Source: Hyphomicrobiaceae bacterium
Lineage (GTDB): Bacteria; Pseudomonadota; Alphaproteobacteria; Rhizobiales; Hyphomicrobiaceae
Assembly: GCA_041397645.1 (NCBI GenBank)
Contig: JAWKWE010000004.1
Span: 806,001-870,000, forward strand
Reading direction: 5' to 3'
DNA length: 64,000 nucleotides
Both the position numbers and the translations under genes were made by a program. Below, piece by piece: positions 1 through 8,714 of the stretch. Each line of letters opens with the position of its first letter. Within the stretch, counting starts at the first letter, position 1. The notes beneath the pieces are model-generated. The model was not told the DNA's origin and ran no database searches. It saw only the letters and a list, made by a program, of their open reading frames with translations.

Positions 1-760
1 CGCAATGGCCCCAGCCCCAAAGATTGTTGGCGACGGCGAAACCAGCACCCCAGAAGAAGCCAGAAACAAACGAAGAAGCTGGGTAGCCGTAATTCCAGTA
101 ATATGGCGGATAAGACGGATACCACCACGACCCGTAAACGACAGTGGGATTATAGGCCGGGACATACACGACCTGGGGACTGGCCGGTTCGATAATGATG
201 TATTCCTTGCTGTCTGTGGTCTTCTTGGTCACCTTCTGCTGCTTGTTCGATTTCAGCGAACCAGCTTCATCGGCTTTCTTACGAAGGAACTGCACTTCAG
301 CCATGACATCGTCCGGCTGAGCGAGAAATGCATCGCCTAGCTTTTGCGTCCAGTCGAGTTTATCGCTCATTGACTGCAGAACTTCTGGAAATTGCGTGAG
401 GGACTTCACGCTGGGATCCCAATCTTTCGACTCCAACGCCTTCGTCAGGTCATTGCCCTTCAATTTGGAATTCGATTTGCGCCAGCGCGCTGCCTCCACG
501 ACCTCAAGCGGATAGGTCGATGCCATGAAAACATTTGAGAGAAGATCATCCGGATATAGCGCAATCGGCGCCAGCATCTGATCGAGCTGCTCTTTGCTCA
601 GAAGTGTCGAACTGTTTTTTGCTTGTGCCTCTGCGCGAACTGGCGCAGGGACGAGTGACTCGACTGCAAGCAGATAGCCTGCCGCCCAAACGGCGACACA
701 TGCGATCGCACCAACACTCACGCCTCGATACGCCAACTTACTGATCATCGCAGTACCCAT
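1..760 (-). CDS. DUF3300 family exported protein (C-terminus cut by window edge)
   Basis: The gene runs off the left edge on the minus strand, so 253 codons are visible and the C-terminus is missing. The start is ATG at 760 (MGTAMISK); a second in-frame ATG at 748 is possible. Residues about 8-40 are a hydrophobic leader ending VPAPVRAEA, which looks like an export signal. Typical DUF3300 blocks follow: QMLAPIALYPDDLL near residue 60, YPLEVVEAARW, and VVYVPAYNPTVVYG near 205, then a Tyr/Trp/Pro-rich stretch (WWYPSYPPYYW) and a Gly/Phe-rich segment at the edge. The family is envelope-located and of unknown function. It lies downstream of the Clp-N gene on the same strand with a 243-bp gap, so it is probably a separate unit. 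Confidence 0.75.
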   Translation of the reverse strand, partial: MGTAMISKLAYRGVSVGAIACVAVWAAGYLLAVESLVPAPVRAEAQAKNSSTLLSKEQLDQMLAPIALYPDDLLSNVFMASTYPLEVVEAARWRKSNSKLKGNDLTKALESKDWDPSVKSLTQFPEVLQSMSDKLDWTQKLGDAFLAQPDDVMAEVQFLRKKADEAGSLKSNKQQKVTKKTTDSKEYIIIEPASPQVVYVPAYNPTVVYGSWWYPSYPPYYWNYGYPASSFVSGFFWGAGFAVANNLWGWGHC

Positions 761-1003
761 GACTTTCACCAAATCTCGATACGCCATCTGCAACTGAACG
801 GCCCGCAATTCCCGCGAATTGAAGCCGTCACATGCACACACTCAATCCGCTCCTTCAAGCGCCTTGCAGCCAAATATTTTTCCGGCCGGTCGGAACGATA
901 ATGACCTATCTCAAGCATTTAATTCTCAATTTATGACAAGAGCGCCGTTCTCGTAGTCTACATGAGCGGGTGGCGCGTCTGCACTAAGAGGCATTTGGTC
1001 AGG

Positions 1004-3034
1004 CTAACTTAGAAATTTGGAAATCAGCCCTGAACCAATGTCAAAAGCGCCTTCGCCGAACCTGGCCAGCGCACCGCCGACGATCGCCGCGAACAGCCAA
1101 CCCAGCGTGCGCTTGAACGCCTTGCCATAGTTCGTACGTACCTTCACTTCGATGACCTGATCGGGAAATGCTGTCTCGGCGACCACGCCATCCGAACCCA
1201 CGGTGCGGGCTGAAATGATGATGCGTAGCGTAGCCCAGCCCCGATGCTGCGGCGTAATCAGGAACCGCCAACTCGCAAAATCATTACCGGCTTCGTCAAA
1301 CTGATTGTCGATCCACTGAGTCTCTGGTGACGCTGTCTCTATGAAGAAACCGCCTTCCGGCGCGCGCACGCGAACCGACATCGCCTTGGTGACGGTGACC
1401 TCGTGCTGCCAAGCAAGGCCGCCGCCTTCCATGCCTTCGGCCATATTCTTGATGTGCGCGCGGCCGATACGGATTTCGACACGCTCCGTCACGCCCACGC
1501 GCATTGCACGCGGTACGTTCTCCGTAAGCTGCCCCAGCTCGGCCTTCTCCGGTTCGCGCGGCGCCTCCTTGCGGCGCGGCTTTGCCGGCGCGCTTGCAAG
1601 GGAAGGCGAGGGCGCTTTGGCCGATGGCGTGACGCCCGCTGCAGGAGCTTGCGGCCGTCCCATCGGTAAACTGTGAGGACCGGCCGGCGCATTTGCAGGC
1701 GGAAAGCCCGGTGGCATGGCATGGGGTGCTCCAGGGCCGCGTGCCAGGGGGGCTGCCCCGAAACCACCGGGTGAAGGCGGGCCTTTTGGCATCGGTGGAG
1801 GAATTGGGGGAGGCTGTGGGCCACCGGTGCGGCGCACCTCGAACCCGGGCGGCGATGACGATGGAGGAAGAGGCCCACCCTGAGGAAGCACACCCGGTGG
1901 AGGCCCCGCTGCAGATTGCCCCGAAACGCCGTCGGCAGGTGGGGCCGGTGCGGGAAATGCCGGTTGCGGAGCAACAGGAGGCAAAGGCTTAGGCGTGGCA
2001 CCACCAGGAGGCGCAGTATTTACCCAAGACGGTGGCGCAGCCGGCCGCTCAACCGGCGGCTGCCAGTTGGGACCGGAATCAGCAGCACTCGGTGCAGCTT
2101 GTCGAGAGGGACTTGGCGCCGCTGGCGGTGTTGATGCTTCGCCAGACTGAGGTTTGGCCGTGTCGGTTGCCCCACCGCCTTGCAAAGGAGGGCTTTGAGA
2201 AGGTGACCCGGCAGGCTGTCCTTCGGAGCTTGGCGGAGGTGCAATTTCGGACCTCGGAGCATTTGGAGAAGACGGCGGCGGTGCAGCACTTTCGGCTCGC
2301 ACGTCGTCCGCCGTGTCGAACTCCTGCGCCGGAGCTTCCAAGTCGCGTTGTTGATCGTCGTCGCTTGCACCATAGGGGGCGACACGGTCTGGGAAGTTGC
2401 CCGTAACCGGCGATGCGGGGCTAGGCCCGCCCGGTGTCACTTCGTCCGACTTTTCGCGCATGATATCGCGCAACGACGGCGTGGCGCGCGACTGAACGCG
2501 CTCTCTAGCGCGCGCCAGTACGTCCTCGGCAGGCGCCATGGAGGGTGTGTCGTTGCGAGAAGGTTGCGCCAGGGCCGCCTGCAGCGCGCGAATGGCACCG
2601 TCAAAAGTCAGTCCATGGGCTTGAAGCAGTTGGGCCGCTTTGCTGCTGCCATCTCCTACAATCGCAGCGAGCACAATTGCACCGTTGATATCGCGACGCC
2701 GTCCTCCCCGCGCGGCAGCTGCGGCGGCTTCGAGAATGCGCATCAAAGGCGGAGAGACGCCGATCTGTCCCCCCGGCGGCAATCGGACGCCGCCAGGCTC
2801 AGCGGACTGAGCGAGGTACGCGATCGTTTCGCTCTTCAGTCTAGCGCCGTCGATTTGGCTCGCAGCCAGGACATCGGCAGCATCTGGATCGTCGCAGAGC
2901 GCCGCCAGAACGTGCTCAAGGGAAACCTCTTGCGCGCCCGTGGCCCGTGCGCCCTCCGAGGCCCGGGCCAATGTCGCTGCAAGTCCCTGAGAAACCGGAA
3001 TATGGCTCAGATCGGCCACGGCCAGATCCGTCAT
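1004..3034 (-). CDS. Clp N-terminal repeat domain protein with proline-rich linker and C-terminal membrane segment
   Basis: About 676 aa from ATG 3034 (MTDLAVADLSH), chosen because GGGGAG stands just upstream; the frame stays open to 3364 but that part overlaps the promoter side of argB and is unlikely to be coding. Residues about 14-75 and 92-152 are two Clp-N-type repeats (SLEHVLAALCDDP in the first, INGAIVLAAIVGDG in the second), the module that binds adaptors or substrates in ClpA/ClpB/ClpC. No Walker A, Walker B or other AAA+ motif follows. Residues about 165-500 are a low-complexity Pro/Ala/Gly/Ser region. About 510-635 is a compact, probably beta-rich domain (VGVTERVEIRIG, MSVRVRAPEGGF, FPDQVIEVKV). 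The last 40 residues carry one hydrophobic segment (LGWLFAAIVGGAL), suggesting a tail anchor. Function unknown. Confidence 0.7.
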   Translation of the reverse strand: MTDLAVADLSHIPVSQGLAATLARASEGARATGAQEVSLEHVLAALCDDPDAADVLAASQIDGARLKSETIAYLAQSAEPGGVRLPPGGQIGVSPPLMRILEAAAAAARGGRRRDINGAIVLAAIVGDGSSKAAQLLQAHGLTFDGAIRALQAALAQPSRNDTPSMAPAEDVLARARERVQSRATPSLRDIMREKSDEVTPGGPSPASPVTGNFPDRVAPYGASDDDQQRDLEAPAQEFDTADDVRAESAAPPPSSPNAPRSEIAPPPSSEGQPAGSPSQSPPLQGGGATDTAKPQSGEASTPPAAPSPSRQAAPSAADSGPNWQPPVERPAAPPSWVNTAPPGGATPKPLPPVAPQPAFPAPAPPADGVSGQSAAGPPPGVLPQGGPLPPSSSPPGFEVRRTGGPQPPPIPPPMPKGPPSPGGFGAAPLARGPGAPHAMPPGFPPANAPAGPHSLPMGRPQAPAAGVTPSAKAPSPSLASAPAKPRRKEAPREPEKAELGQLTENVPRAMRVGVTERVEIRIGRAHIKNMAEGMEGGGLAWQHEVTVTKAMSVRVRAPEGGFFIETASPETQWIDNQFDEAGNDFASWRFLITPQHRGWATLRIIISARTVGSDGVVAETAFPDQVIEVKVRTNYGKAFKRTLGWLFAAIVGGALARFGEGAFDIGSGLISKFLS

Positions 3035-3269
3035 GCTCCACTCCCCACTGCCGCCGCCCGTGATAGGCATACAAAATGAACCTGCCCGCAGGCGCAATCC
3101 TAAGCCAAGCCCGTATCCCGCGTCTCCACATCGGGGTGGGGAAAAACGACGCGCCCGCGAATCCGCAGCCCTTCTAATGGCCGATTGTGCTGAAAATCCG
3201 TTGAGGCAGCCCAATGACCCGATATAAGTCCCAACAAACACGATGCTTGGCCAACCTTGAGGAACTCCT

Positions 3270-4208
3270 GTGACGACACCCGCCGATGCTTCGAAAAAAT
3301 CTTCCGTGCATCCTTCCGTGCATGAGCAGGCACGTATCCTTGCAGAGGCAATTCCGCATCTCATCCGCTATGACGAAGAGACCGTTGTCATAAAGTTTGG
3401 CGGCCACGCCATGGGTGACGAAGGGCTGGCCGACGCGTTCGCCAAGGACATCGTCTACCTGAAGCAATCCGGCATCAATCCGGTCGTCGTCCACGGCGGT
3501 GGACCTCAAATTGCGAGTATGCTGAAGAAGCTCGAGATCAAGTCTGATTTCGTCCACGGATTGCGCGTCACCGACAAACCGACCGTTGAGGTCGTGGAGA
3601 TGGTGCTGGCTGGAAAGATCAACAAGGAGATCGTTTCGGCCATCAACCGGCAAGGCGGCAAGGCCGTCGGCATCTCGGGCAAGGATGCCAATCTGATGAT
3701 CGCCAAGAAGATCACGGAGATGCCGGACCCACAGTCCAACCTGATGCAGGCGGTCGACATCGGCTACGTCGGAGACCCGGTCGAGGTGAACCCGCACATC
3801 GTCGACGTCATCTCCAAATCAGACCTCATTCCTGTTATCGCGCCCGTCGGAATAAGCCGCGAGGGCGATACGCTCAACATCAACGCCGACACGTTTGCGT
3901 CGGCGCTCGCCGCGCGGATGCAGGCCAAGCGCCTCCTGCTGCTGACCGACGTCGCCGGCGTGCTCGACAAGAACAAGAATCTGCTTGAGCGACTGACGAC
4001 CGAAGAGGCGCGCGCGTTGATCACCAACGGCACGATCTCAGGCGGCATGATCCCCAAGCTTGAAGGTTGCATCGAAGTCGTGGAAGCGGGCGTCGAAGCC
4101 GTGGTCATCATCGACGGTCGCGTGCCGCACTGCGTATTGCTGGAGCTGTTTACCGAGCACGGCGTCGGCACCATGGTCGCGCGCCCGGATCGCAAACGAG
4201 GCAAATAG
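3270..4208 (+). CDS. argB: Acetylglutamate kinase
   Basis: Phosphorylates N-acetyl-L-glutamate with ATP, the second step of arginine synthesis, in the cytoplasm. The 312-aa protein has the amino-acid-kinase fold signatures: KFGGHAM at 42-48, the glycine-rich GGGPQI at 76-81, NINADTFAS before the nucleotide site, and LLLLTDVAGVLD. Length fits the family. The start is GTG at 3270 with TTGAGGAA about 5 bases upstream. It is divergent from the Clp-N gene and is followed after one base by the HAD nucleotidase at 4210, so the two are co-transcribed. In many Rhizobiales this pair sits directly behind yidC-ysxC; here that block is about 35 kb away. Confidence 0.97.
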   Translation: MTTPADASKKSSVHPSVHEQARILAEAIPHLIRYDEETVVIKFGGHAMGDEGLADAFAKDIVYLKQSGINPVVVHGGGPQIASMLKKLEIKSDFVHGLRVTDKPTVEVVEMVLAGKINKEIVSAINRQGGKAVGISGKDANLMIAKKITEMPDPQSNLMQAVDIGYVGDPVEVNPHIVDVISKSDLIPVIAPVGISREGDTLNINADTFASALAARMQAKRLLLLTDVAGVLDKNKNLLERLTTEEARALITNGTISGGMIPKLEGCIEVVEAGVEAVVIIDGRVPHCVLLELFTEHGVGTMVARPDRKRGK

Positions 4209-4209
4209 A

Positions 4210-4989
4210 ATGGCGGCTGGCGACGACGTTCCCGCGTCTGCCCTCAAGCGCAATTCAACGAACGCCGCGCCGTCTCAGGATGCGCGCGGCTTCGACCATA
4301 TCGATACCTGGATCTTCGATCTCGACAACACGCTCTATCCGGCCGCCTGCAACCTGTTCGCCCAGGTCGATCACCGGATGGGATCCTACATCGCCAAATA
4401 TCTTGGCGTTCCTTACGCCCACGCGCGCCACTTGCAGAAGGCCTATTACCGTCAATTCGGCACGACGTTGTCGGGGTTGATGAAGGTCCACAAGCTCGCC
4501 CCAGAGCCGTTCCTCGCCTACGTGCACGATATCGATCTATCGGCCTTGCCGGAACTGCCCGCGCTTGCATCCGCAATCGAACGTCTGGAGGGACGGCGCC
4601 TCATCTTCACGAACGGATCGCGGCGGCACGCGGAAAACGTCGCTGCAAAAATCGGCGTGTTGCACCTGTTCGAAGACATCTGCGATATCGCCGACTGTGA
4701 TTTCGTGCCGAAGCCCGAGCGCGATGCTTTCAATCGTATGATCGCGCGGCACGGCGTCAGCGCGAAGACGGCGACGATGTTTGAGGATATGCCGCATAAT
4801 CTTGAAGCTCCCCACGAGCTGGGCATGACGACCGTTCTTGTAAAGTCCGACTACATCGACCACCCCGCGCAGCTCAAAATGCGGCACTGGCGGGAGCTAC
4901 CCGCTCATGTCCATCATCTCACCGAGGATCTGACCGATTTCATTGCGACCGGCATTCTTCGTGAAGAGGACGAGCGCAAATCCGATTAG
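4210..4989 (+). CDS. Pyrimidine 5'-nucleotidase, HAD superfamily
   Basis: A 259-aa cytoplasmic phosphatase of HAD subfamily IA, probably releasing phosphate from pyrimidine mononucleotides. All four HAD motifs are visible: DLDNTLYP with nucleophile Asp37 and acid/base Asp39; motif II IFTNGS near residue 132; the motif III lysine in PKPERDAF near 168; and motif IV FEDMPHN near 190. The alpha-helical cap lies between motifs I and II. ATG 4210 begins one base after the argB stop, so translation is probably coupled to argB. The reading frame is open further upstream inside argB, but that part is an out-of-frame shadow of argB. Substrate is inferred from family and from the argB linkage seen in related genomes. 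Confidence 0.88.
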   Translation: MAAGDDVPASALKRNSTNAAPSQDARGFDHIDTWIFDLDNTLYPAACNLFAQVDHRMGSYIAKYLGVPYAHARHLQKAYYRQFGTTLSGLMKVHKLAPEPFLAYVHDIDLSALPELPALASAIERLEGRRLIFTNGSRRHAENVAAKIGVLHLFEDICDIADCDFVPKPERDAFNRMIARHGVSAKTATMFEDMPHNLEAPHELGMTTVLVKSDYIDHPAQLKMRHWRELPAHVHHLTEDLTDFIATGILREEDERKSD

Positions 4990-5009
4990 AGGACAACCAG
5001 CGCTAACGA

Positions 5010-5768
5010 TCAGCCGCGGCCGATGTAGGGCATGTTGGTCGCAAGCAGGCTCATGAACTGCACGTTCGCCTCAAGCGGAAGATCAGCGATATAGAGGATC
5101 GCATCCGCAACGTGGGCCACGTTCATGCGCGGTTCGACCATCATCTCGCCATTGGCCTGAAGAATTCCCGTCGCCATCCGCGCGGTAAAATCGGTTGCCG
5201 CATTACCGATATCGACCTGCGAGCAGGCAATGCGATAGGGCCGCCCATCGAGCGATATCGACTTCGTCAACCCGGTGATCGCGTGTTTGGTCGTGGTGTA
5301 GGGCGCCGACAAAGGACGCGGATTATGCGCTGACAACGACCCGTTATTGATAATGCGGCCCCCTTGAGGATCCTGGGCCTTCATCAGTTTCCAAGCCTCT
5401 TGCGCGCAAAGAAACATGCCATTGATGTTTACATCGACGATTTTCTTCCACGTCTCGTAGCTCACCTCATCAATCGGCGCGCCTTGTGCGAAAATCCCGG
5501 CGTTGTTGAACAGCACGTCCAGGCGGCCAAACTCTTTATGCGTGCGTTCAAAAAGCGACCTTACCGAGCCTGGGTTGGTGACGTCGCAAGCTACCACCAA
5601 AATCCGCCCAGCGTCTGCAGACGCCTCGGCCGCCGCCTCTTCCAGCTCATGCACGCGCCGGGCAGCTATCACGACATCATAGCCGGCCGATTGGAGGCGC
5701 AGCGCAGCTGCTTTTCCGATGCCGGAGCTTGCGCCTGTAACAATGGCGACCCTGTTCTTCGCTGTCAT
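5010..5768 (-). CDS. Short-chain dehydrogenase/reductase
   Basis: A 252-aa classical SDR that oxidises or reduces a small alcohol or carbonyl substrate with NAD(P). The cofactor motif TGASSGIG is at residues 11-18, NNAG follows the fourth strand, and the catalytic Ser144, Tyr157 and Lys161 (YTTTK) have the canonical spacing. ATG 5768 (MTAKNRVAIVTG) is preferred because GGAGC precedes it at good spacing and it gives the normal SDR N-terminus; the open frame upstream lacks SDR-like sequence. The gene is convergent with the argB operon, ending 20 bp after it. The specific substrate cannot be deduced. There is an Arg (AARR) at the end of beta-2, which is compatible with NADP preference. Confidence 0.88.
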   Translation of the reverse strand: MTAKNRVAIVTGASSGIGKAAALRLQSAGYDVVIAARRVHELEEAAAEASADAGRILVVACDVTNPGSVRSLFERTHKEFGRLDVLFNNAGIFAQGAPIDEVSYETWKKIVDVNINGMFLCAQEAWKLMKAQDPQGGRIINNGSLSAHNPRPLSAPYTTTKHAITGLTKSISLDGRPYRIACSQVDIGNAATDFTARMATGILQANGEMMVEPRMNVAHVADAILYIADLPLEANVQFMSLLATNMPYIGRG

Positions 5769-5986
5769 GAATGTGCTCCACTTTGCATGGCCGATGCCCC
5801 TCCATAGCGCCCTCATCGCGCCGAGGCCACATGGCGAAGGTATGATGCGAACCATTCACTTGGTTTGGAAAGGATTTCGGAGTTCGCCAAACGTATCGCA
5901 AAAGCCTACCCACGACTTCCTTGGCCGCAGCCGTTGTGAAGCAGGAGCGAAAACGCTAGTTTCTGCACCGCAATGCGAGGGGCAGC

Positions 5987-6790
5987 ATGAGCGATACACA
6001 ATCGGCTGGCGTGTCAGCGTGCACCAACTGCGGGCAACCGCTTTCGGGGCCTTTTTGCGCGAACTGCGGAACGCGCGCAGTAGACACTTCGGCGGCCATC
6101 AACGAAGGCTGGTCCGCAGTCGCTTCCCAGCTTGTGGATCAAGAGGCATCCCGCGGTCATCTTGGAACGTTGCTGGATTTCTTGCGAGCGCCGGTAAGAA
6201 CCATCTTGGCGCGGACGCTCGATCCGACCTATCGGGCCCATTGGACGTTCTTGTCATTGTGTCTCGGCGTGCAGCTCACCCTGAGCTACGTAATCCTGCC
6301 ACGCATGTTCTCTGGCATCTATCCAGTACCTGGGCTGGGCGATAAATCCGCCGTGATCACGAACCAGCTCGTCCAGTACGCGGGCATCGCGATCCTCACG
6401 CCGATTCAGTACTATCTCTGTCGCGCGTTTGGCTCGATCGCGCGCACACCTTCCTCCTATGTGAAGCTGTGCGTCTTGAGCGTCAGCTATTGCGCCGTCG
6501 TCAGCACGTTACTCGTGCTCGTCTTTTGGAGCATCGGCGTGACTTCAGCGCTGCTCTCGCACCTTATCGATCCGGGCATGAGCGGCTTGTTTCTCACTAC
6601 CCTGGCGCAGATCGGGATCATCGTGTTCGTCACGTTAAGCCACAAACGGTTCTGGGGAATGTCTCTGCCGGTCGCCGCACTGGTCACATTCGGCATAGCT
6701 CTGCTCTCATGGGGTGTCGTCTATCCCGCCCTCGTGCAGGGCGTCACCACATCAGGCCTTGGCCGTATGCTGGACGATCTGGTCCCCTGA
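5987..6790 (+). CDS. Zinc-ribbon multi-pass membrane protein of unknown function
   Basis: A 267-aa protein with a four-cysteine zinc ribbon at the N-terminus, Cys12-x2-Cys15 and Cys24-x2-Cys27 (CTNCGQ and CANCGT), followed by four to six hydrophobic segments between about residues 85 and 255 (for example FLSLCLGVQLTLSYVI, LLVLVFWSIGV and IGIIVFVTLS). The design matches the loosely defined Yip1-like/DUF3667-type group: a small cytosolic metal-binding head fused to an inner-membrane domain. GAGGGG sits 5-10 bases before ATG 5987. It stands alone between two convergent or divergent minus-strand genes. No function should be assigned; a regulatory or protein-sorting role is only a guess. Confidence 0.7.
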   Translation: MSDTQSAGVSACTNCGQPLSGPFCANCGTRAVDTSAAINEGWSAVASQLVDQEASRGHLGTLLDFLRAPVRTILARTLDPTYRAHWTFLSLCLGVQLTLSYVILPRMFSGIYPVPGLGDKSAVITNQLVQYAGIAILTPIQYYLCRAFGSIARTPSSYVKLCVLSVSYCAVVSTLLVLVFWSIGVTSALLSHLIDPGMSGLFLTTLAQIGIIVFVTLSHKRFWGMSLPVAALVTFGIALLSWGVVYPALVQGVTTSGLGRMLDDLVP

Positions 6791-6813
6791 GCGGCCCTGG
6801 CGCCTGATAAGCG

Positions 6814-7743
6814 TCAGCGCGTGGGAACCGGCTTTTCACCGCGATAATCGTAGAAGCCGCGCTTTGTCTTACGGCCCAACCAACCTGCCTCGACGTACTT
6901 CACCAGCAGAGGACAAGGCCGGTACTTGGAATCTGCAAGGCCCTCATAGAGTACTTGCATGACAGCGAGGCAGGTATCGAGACCGATGAAGTCTGCCAGC
7001 TCAAGCGGTCCCATCGGATGGTGGGCACCCAGTTTCATCGCCTTGTCGATGGCCTCTACCGTGCCCACACCCTCATAGAGCGTGTAAACGGCTTCGTTGA
7101 TCATCGGCAGCAGGATACGGTTGACGATGAAAGCCGGAAAATCTTCCGCCACTGCTGTGGTCTTCCCGAGGCTTTCGACGAAAGCCTTGGCGGTTGCAAA
7201 CGTTTCATCCTCGGTGGCTATACCTCGGATCAATTCCACCAGCTCCATGCGGGGAACCGGGTTCATGAAGTGCATACCGATGAAATCTTCCGGGCGATCC
7301 GTCGCGGCGGCGAGGCGCGTGATCGAGATCGACGACGTGTTCGATGCCAGCATGGCCGTGGGCTTCAGATACGGACCCAGCGCGGCGAAAATCTTGTGCT
7401 TGAGATCCTCATCTTCGGTCGCAGCCTCGATCACGAGATCGCAATCGCTGAAGGCTTCGAGCGTGGGGGCGTAGCTAATGCGGGCGAGCGCCTTGGTACG
7501 ATCTTCCTCTTTGATCGTGCCCTTGGCGATCTGTTTACTCATGTTGGTGTCGATCGTCTCGACCGCCTTTTCGTAGGCTTCCTTCTTCAGGTCATTGATG
7601 GCCACCGTGTAACCGGCCAGCGCAATGACATGGGCGATACCGTTGCCCATTTGCCCGGCGCCGATAACCCCGACTTTGGCGATTGTACGCCTCGGCAGGA
7701 CCGCCACTTTGCTTCGTTCCATAACTTTGGTGGATTGCGTCAT
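6814..7743 (-). CDS. 3-hydroxybutyryl-CoA dehydrogenase
   Basis: Oxidises (S)-3-hydroxybutyryl-CoA to acetoacetyl-CoA with NAD, or the reverse. The 309-aa protein has an N-terminal Rossmann motif VGVIGAGQMGNG near residues 24-35, the family block SNTSSISITRLA, GMHFMNPVPRMELVE with the catalytic His, and the C-terminal dimerisation domain (HPMGPLELADFIGLDTCL). It is the last gene of a minus-strand run etfB-etfA-hbd, 26 bp behind etfA, which couples beta-oxidation-type redox steps to electron transfer flavoprotein. In methylotrophs such an enzyme can serve C4 acyl-CoA interconversion around polyhydroxybutyrate and the ethylmalonyl-CoA pathway; that placement is inference. The first 20 residues before the Rossmann fold are slightly long. 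Confidence 0.93.
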   Translation of the reverse strand: MTQSTKVMERSKVAVLPRRTIAKVGVIGAGQMGNGIAHVIALAGYTVAINDLKKEAYEKAVETIDTNMSKQIAKGTIKEEDRTKALARISYAPTLEAFSDCDLVIEAATEDEDLKHKIFAALGPYLKPTAMLASNTSSISITRLAAATDRPEDFIGMHFMNPVPRMELVELIRGIATEDETFATAKAFVESLGKTTAVAEDFPAFIVNRILLPMINEAVYTLYEGVGTVEAIDKAMKLGAHHPMGPLELADFIGLDTCLAVMQVLYEGLADSKYRPCPLLVKYVEAGWLGRKTKRGFYDYRGEKPVPTR

Positions 7744-7769
7744 GTGTGGCGGTCCTCAAGAATTGCTAA

Positions 7770-8714
7770 TCAGAAGCCGGCTTTTTTCAGCTCTGCATCG
7801 AGTTCGGGCAGAGCCTGAAAGAGATCGGCCACAAGTCCGTAGTCGGCGACCTGGAAGATCGGTGCCTCGCCGTCCTTGTTGATGGCCACGATCACCTTGC
7901 TGTCCTTCATGCCGGCCAAATGCTGAATGGCGCCGGAAATGCCGACAGCGATGTAAAGATCGGGCGCAACGACCTTGCCGGTCTGGCCGACCTGCCAATC
8001 GTTGGGCACGAAGCCCGCATCGACTGCCGCGCGCGACGCACCCATAGCGGCGCCAAGCTTGTCGGCAATCGGCTCGATGTACTTGGTGAAGTTCTCACCG
8101 TTGCCCATACCGCGCCCGCCAGAAATAATAATCTTGGCAGACGTCAGTTCGGGCCGATCCGATTTGCTGAGTTCGGCATTCTCGAAGCTGGAAAGTCCGC
8201 TGGCCGCTGGCGCGCTCACGCTCTCGACGGCCGCAGAACCACCCTCGGCTGCGTCCTTGAAGGCAGACGTGCGGACAGTGATGACTTTCTTGGCTTCGCC
8301 AGACTGCACCGTCTGTATCGCGTTGCCCGCATAGATCGGCCGTTCGAACGTATCGGGCGAAACGACCTTGGTGATGTCGGAAATCTGCATGACGTCGAGC
8401 TTCGCTGCGACACGCGGCAGCACATTCTTGCCTGCCGACGTCGCCGGCGCAACGATGGCGTCGTAGTTTCCAGCCAGTGCCAGAATAAGGTCGGCGACAT
8501 CCTCGGCAACCGGGTTGGCCAGATGCGGCGCATCGGCGACGAGAACTTTCGCAACACCCGAAATCTTGGCGGCAGCGTCTGCAGCGGCCTTGCAGTTGGC
8601 ACCGGCGACAAGAACATGAATATCGCTGCCCAGCCCTTGGGCCGCGGTAACGGCCTTGGACGTCGCGGGCGAAAGCGCTTCGTTTGAGTGCTCTGCGAGC
8701 AAAAGAACAACCAT
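7770..8714 (-). CDS. etfA: Electron transfer flavoprotein alpha subunit
   Basis: Large subunit of the heterodimeric ETF that collects electrons from acyl-CoA and related dehydrogenases and passes them to ETF-ubiquinone oxidoreductase. At 314 aa it has the usual length. The FAD-binding C-terminal domain is clear: GGRGMGNGENF, ASRAAVDAGFV, QVGQTGKVVAPDLYIAVG and GAIQHLAGM. The N-terminal part (VVLLLAEH, LVAGANC) matches the ETF alpha fold. Its ATG overlaps the etfB stop codon in a TAATG arrangement at 8714, so the subunits are translationally coupled. The hydroxyacyl-CoA dehydrogenase follows 26 bp later. Confidence 0.97.
   Translation of the reverse strand: MVVLLLAEHSNEALSPATSKAVTAAQGLGSDIHVLVAGANCKAAADAAAKISGVAKVLVADAPHLANPVAEDVADLILALAGNYDAIVAPATSAGKNVLPRVAAKLDVMQISDITKVVSPDTFERPIYAGNAIQTVQSGEAKKVITVRTSAFKDAAEGGSAAVESVSAPAASGLSSFENAELSKSDRPELTSAKIIISGGRGMGNGENFTKYIEPIADKLGAAMGASRAAVDAGFVPNDWQVGQTGKVVAPDLYIAVGISGAIQHLAGMKDSKVIVAINKDGEAPIFQVADYGLVADLFQALPELDAELKKAGF

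Noticed and set aside
1341..2406. Several overlapping frames on both strands within the proline-rich part of the Clp-N gene
   Set aside because: Low-complexity GC-rich sequence keeps all frames open; only the minus-strand frame joins recognisable domains at both ends.
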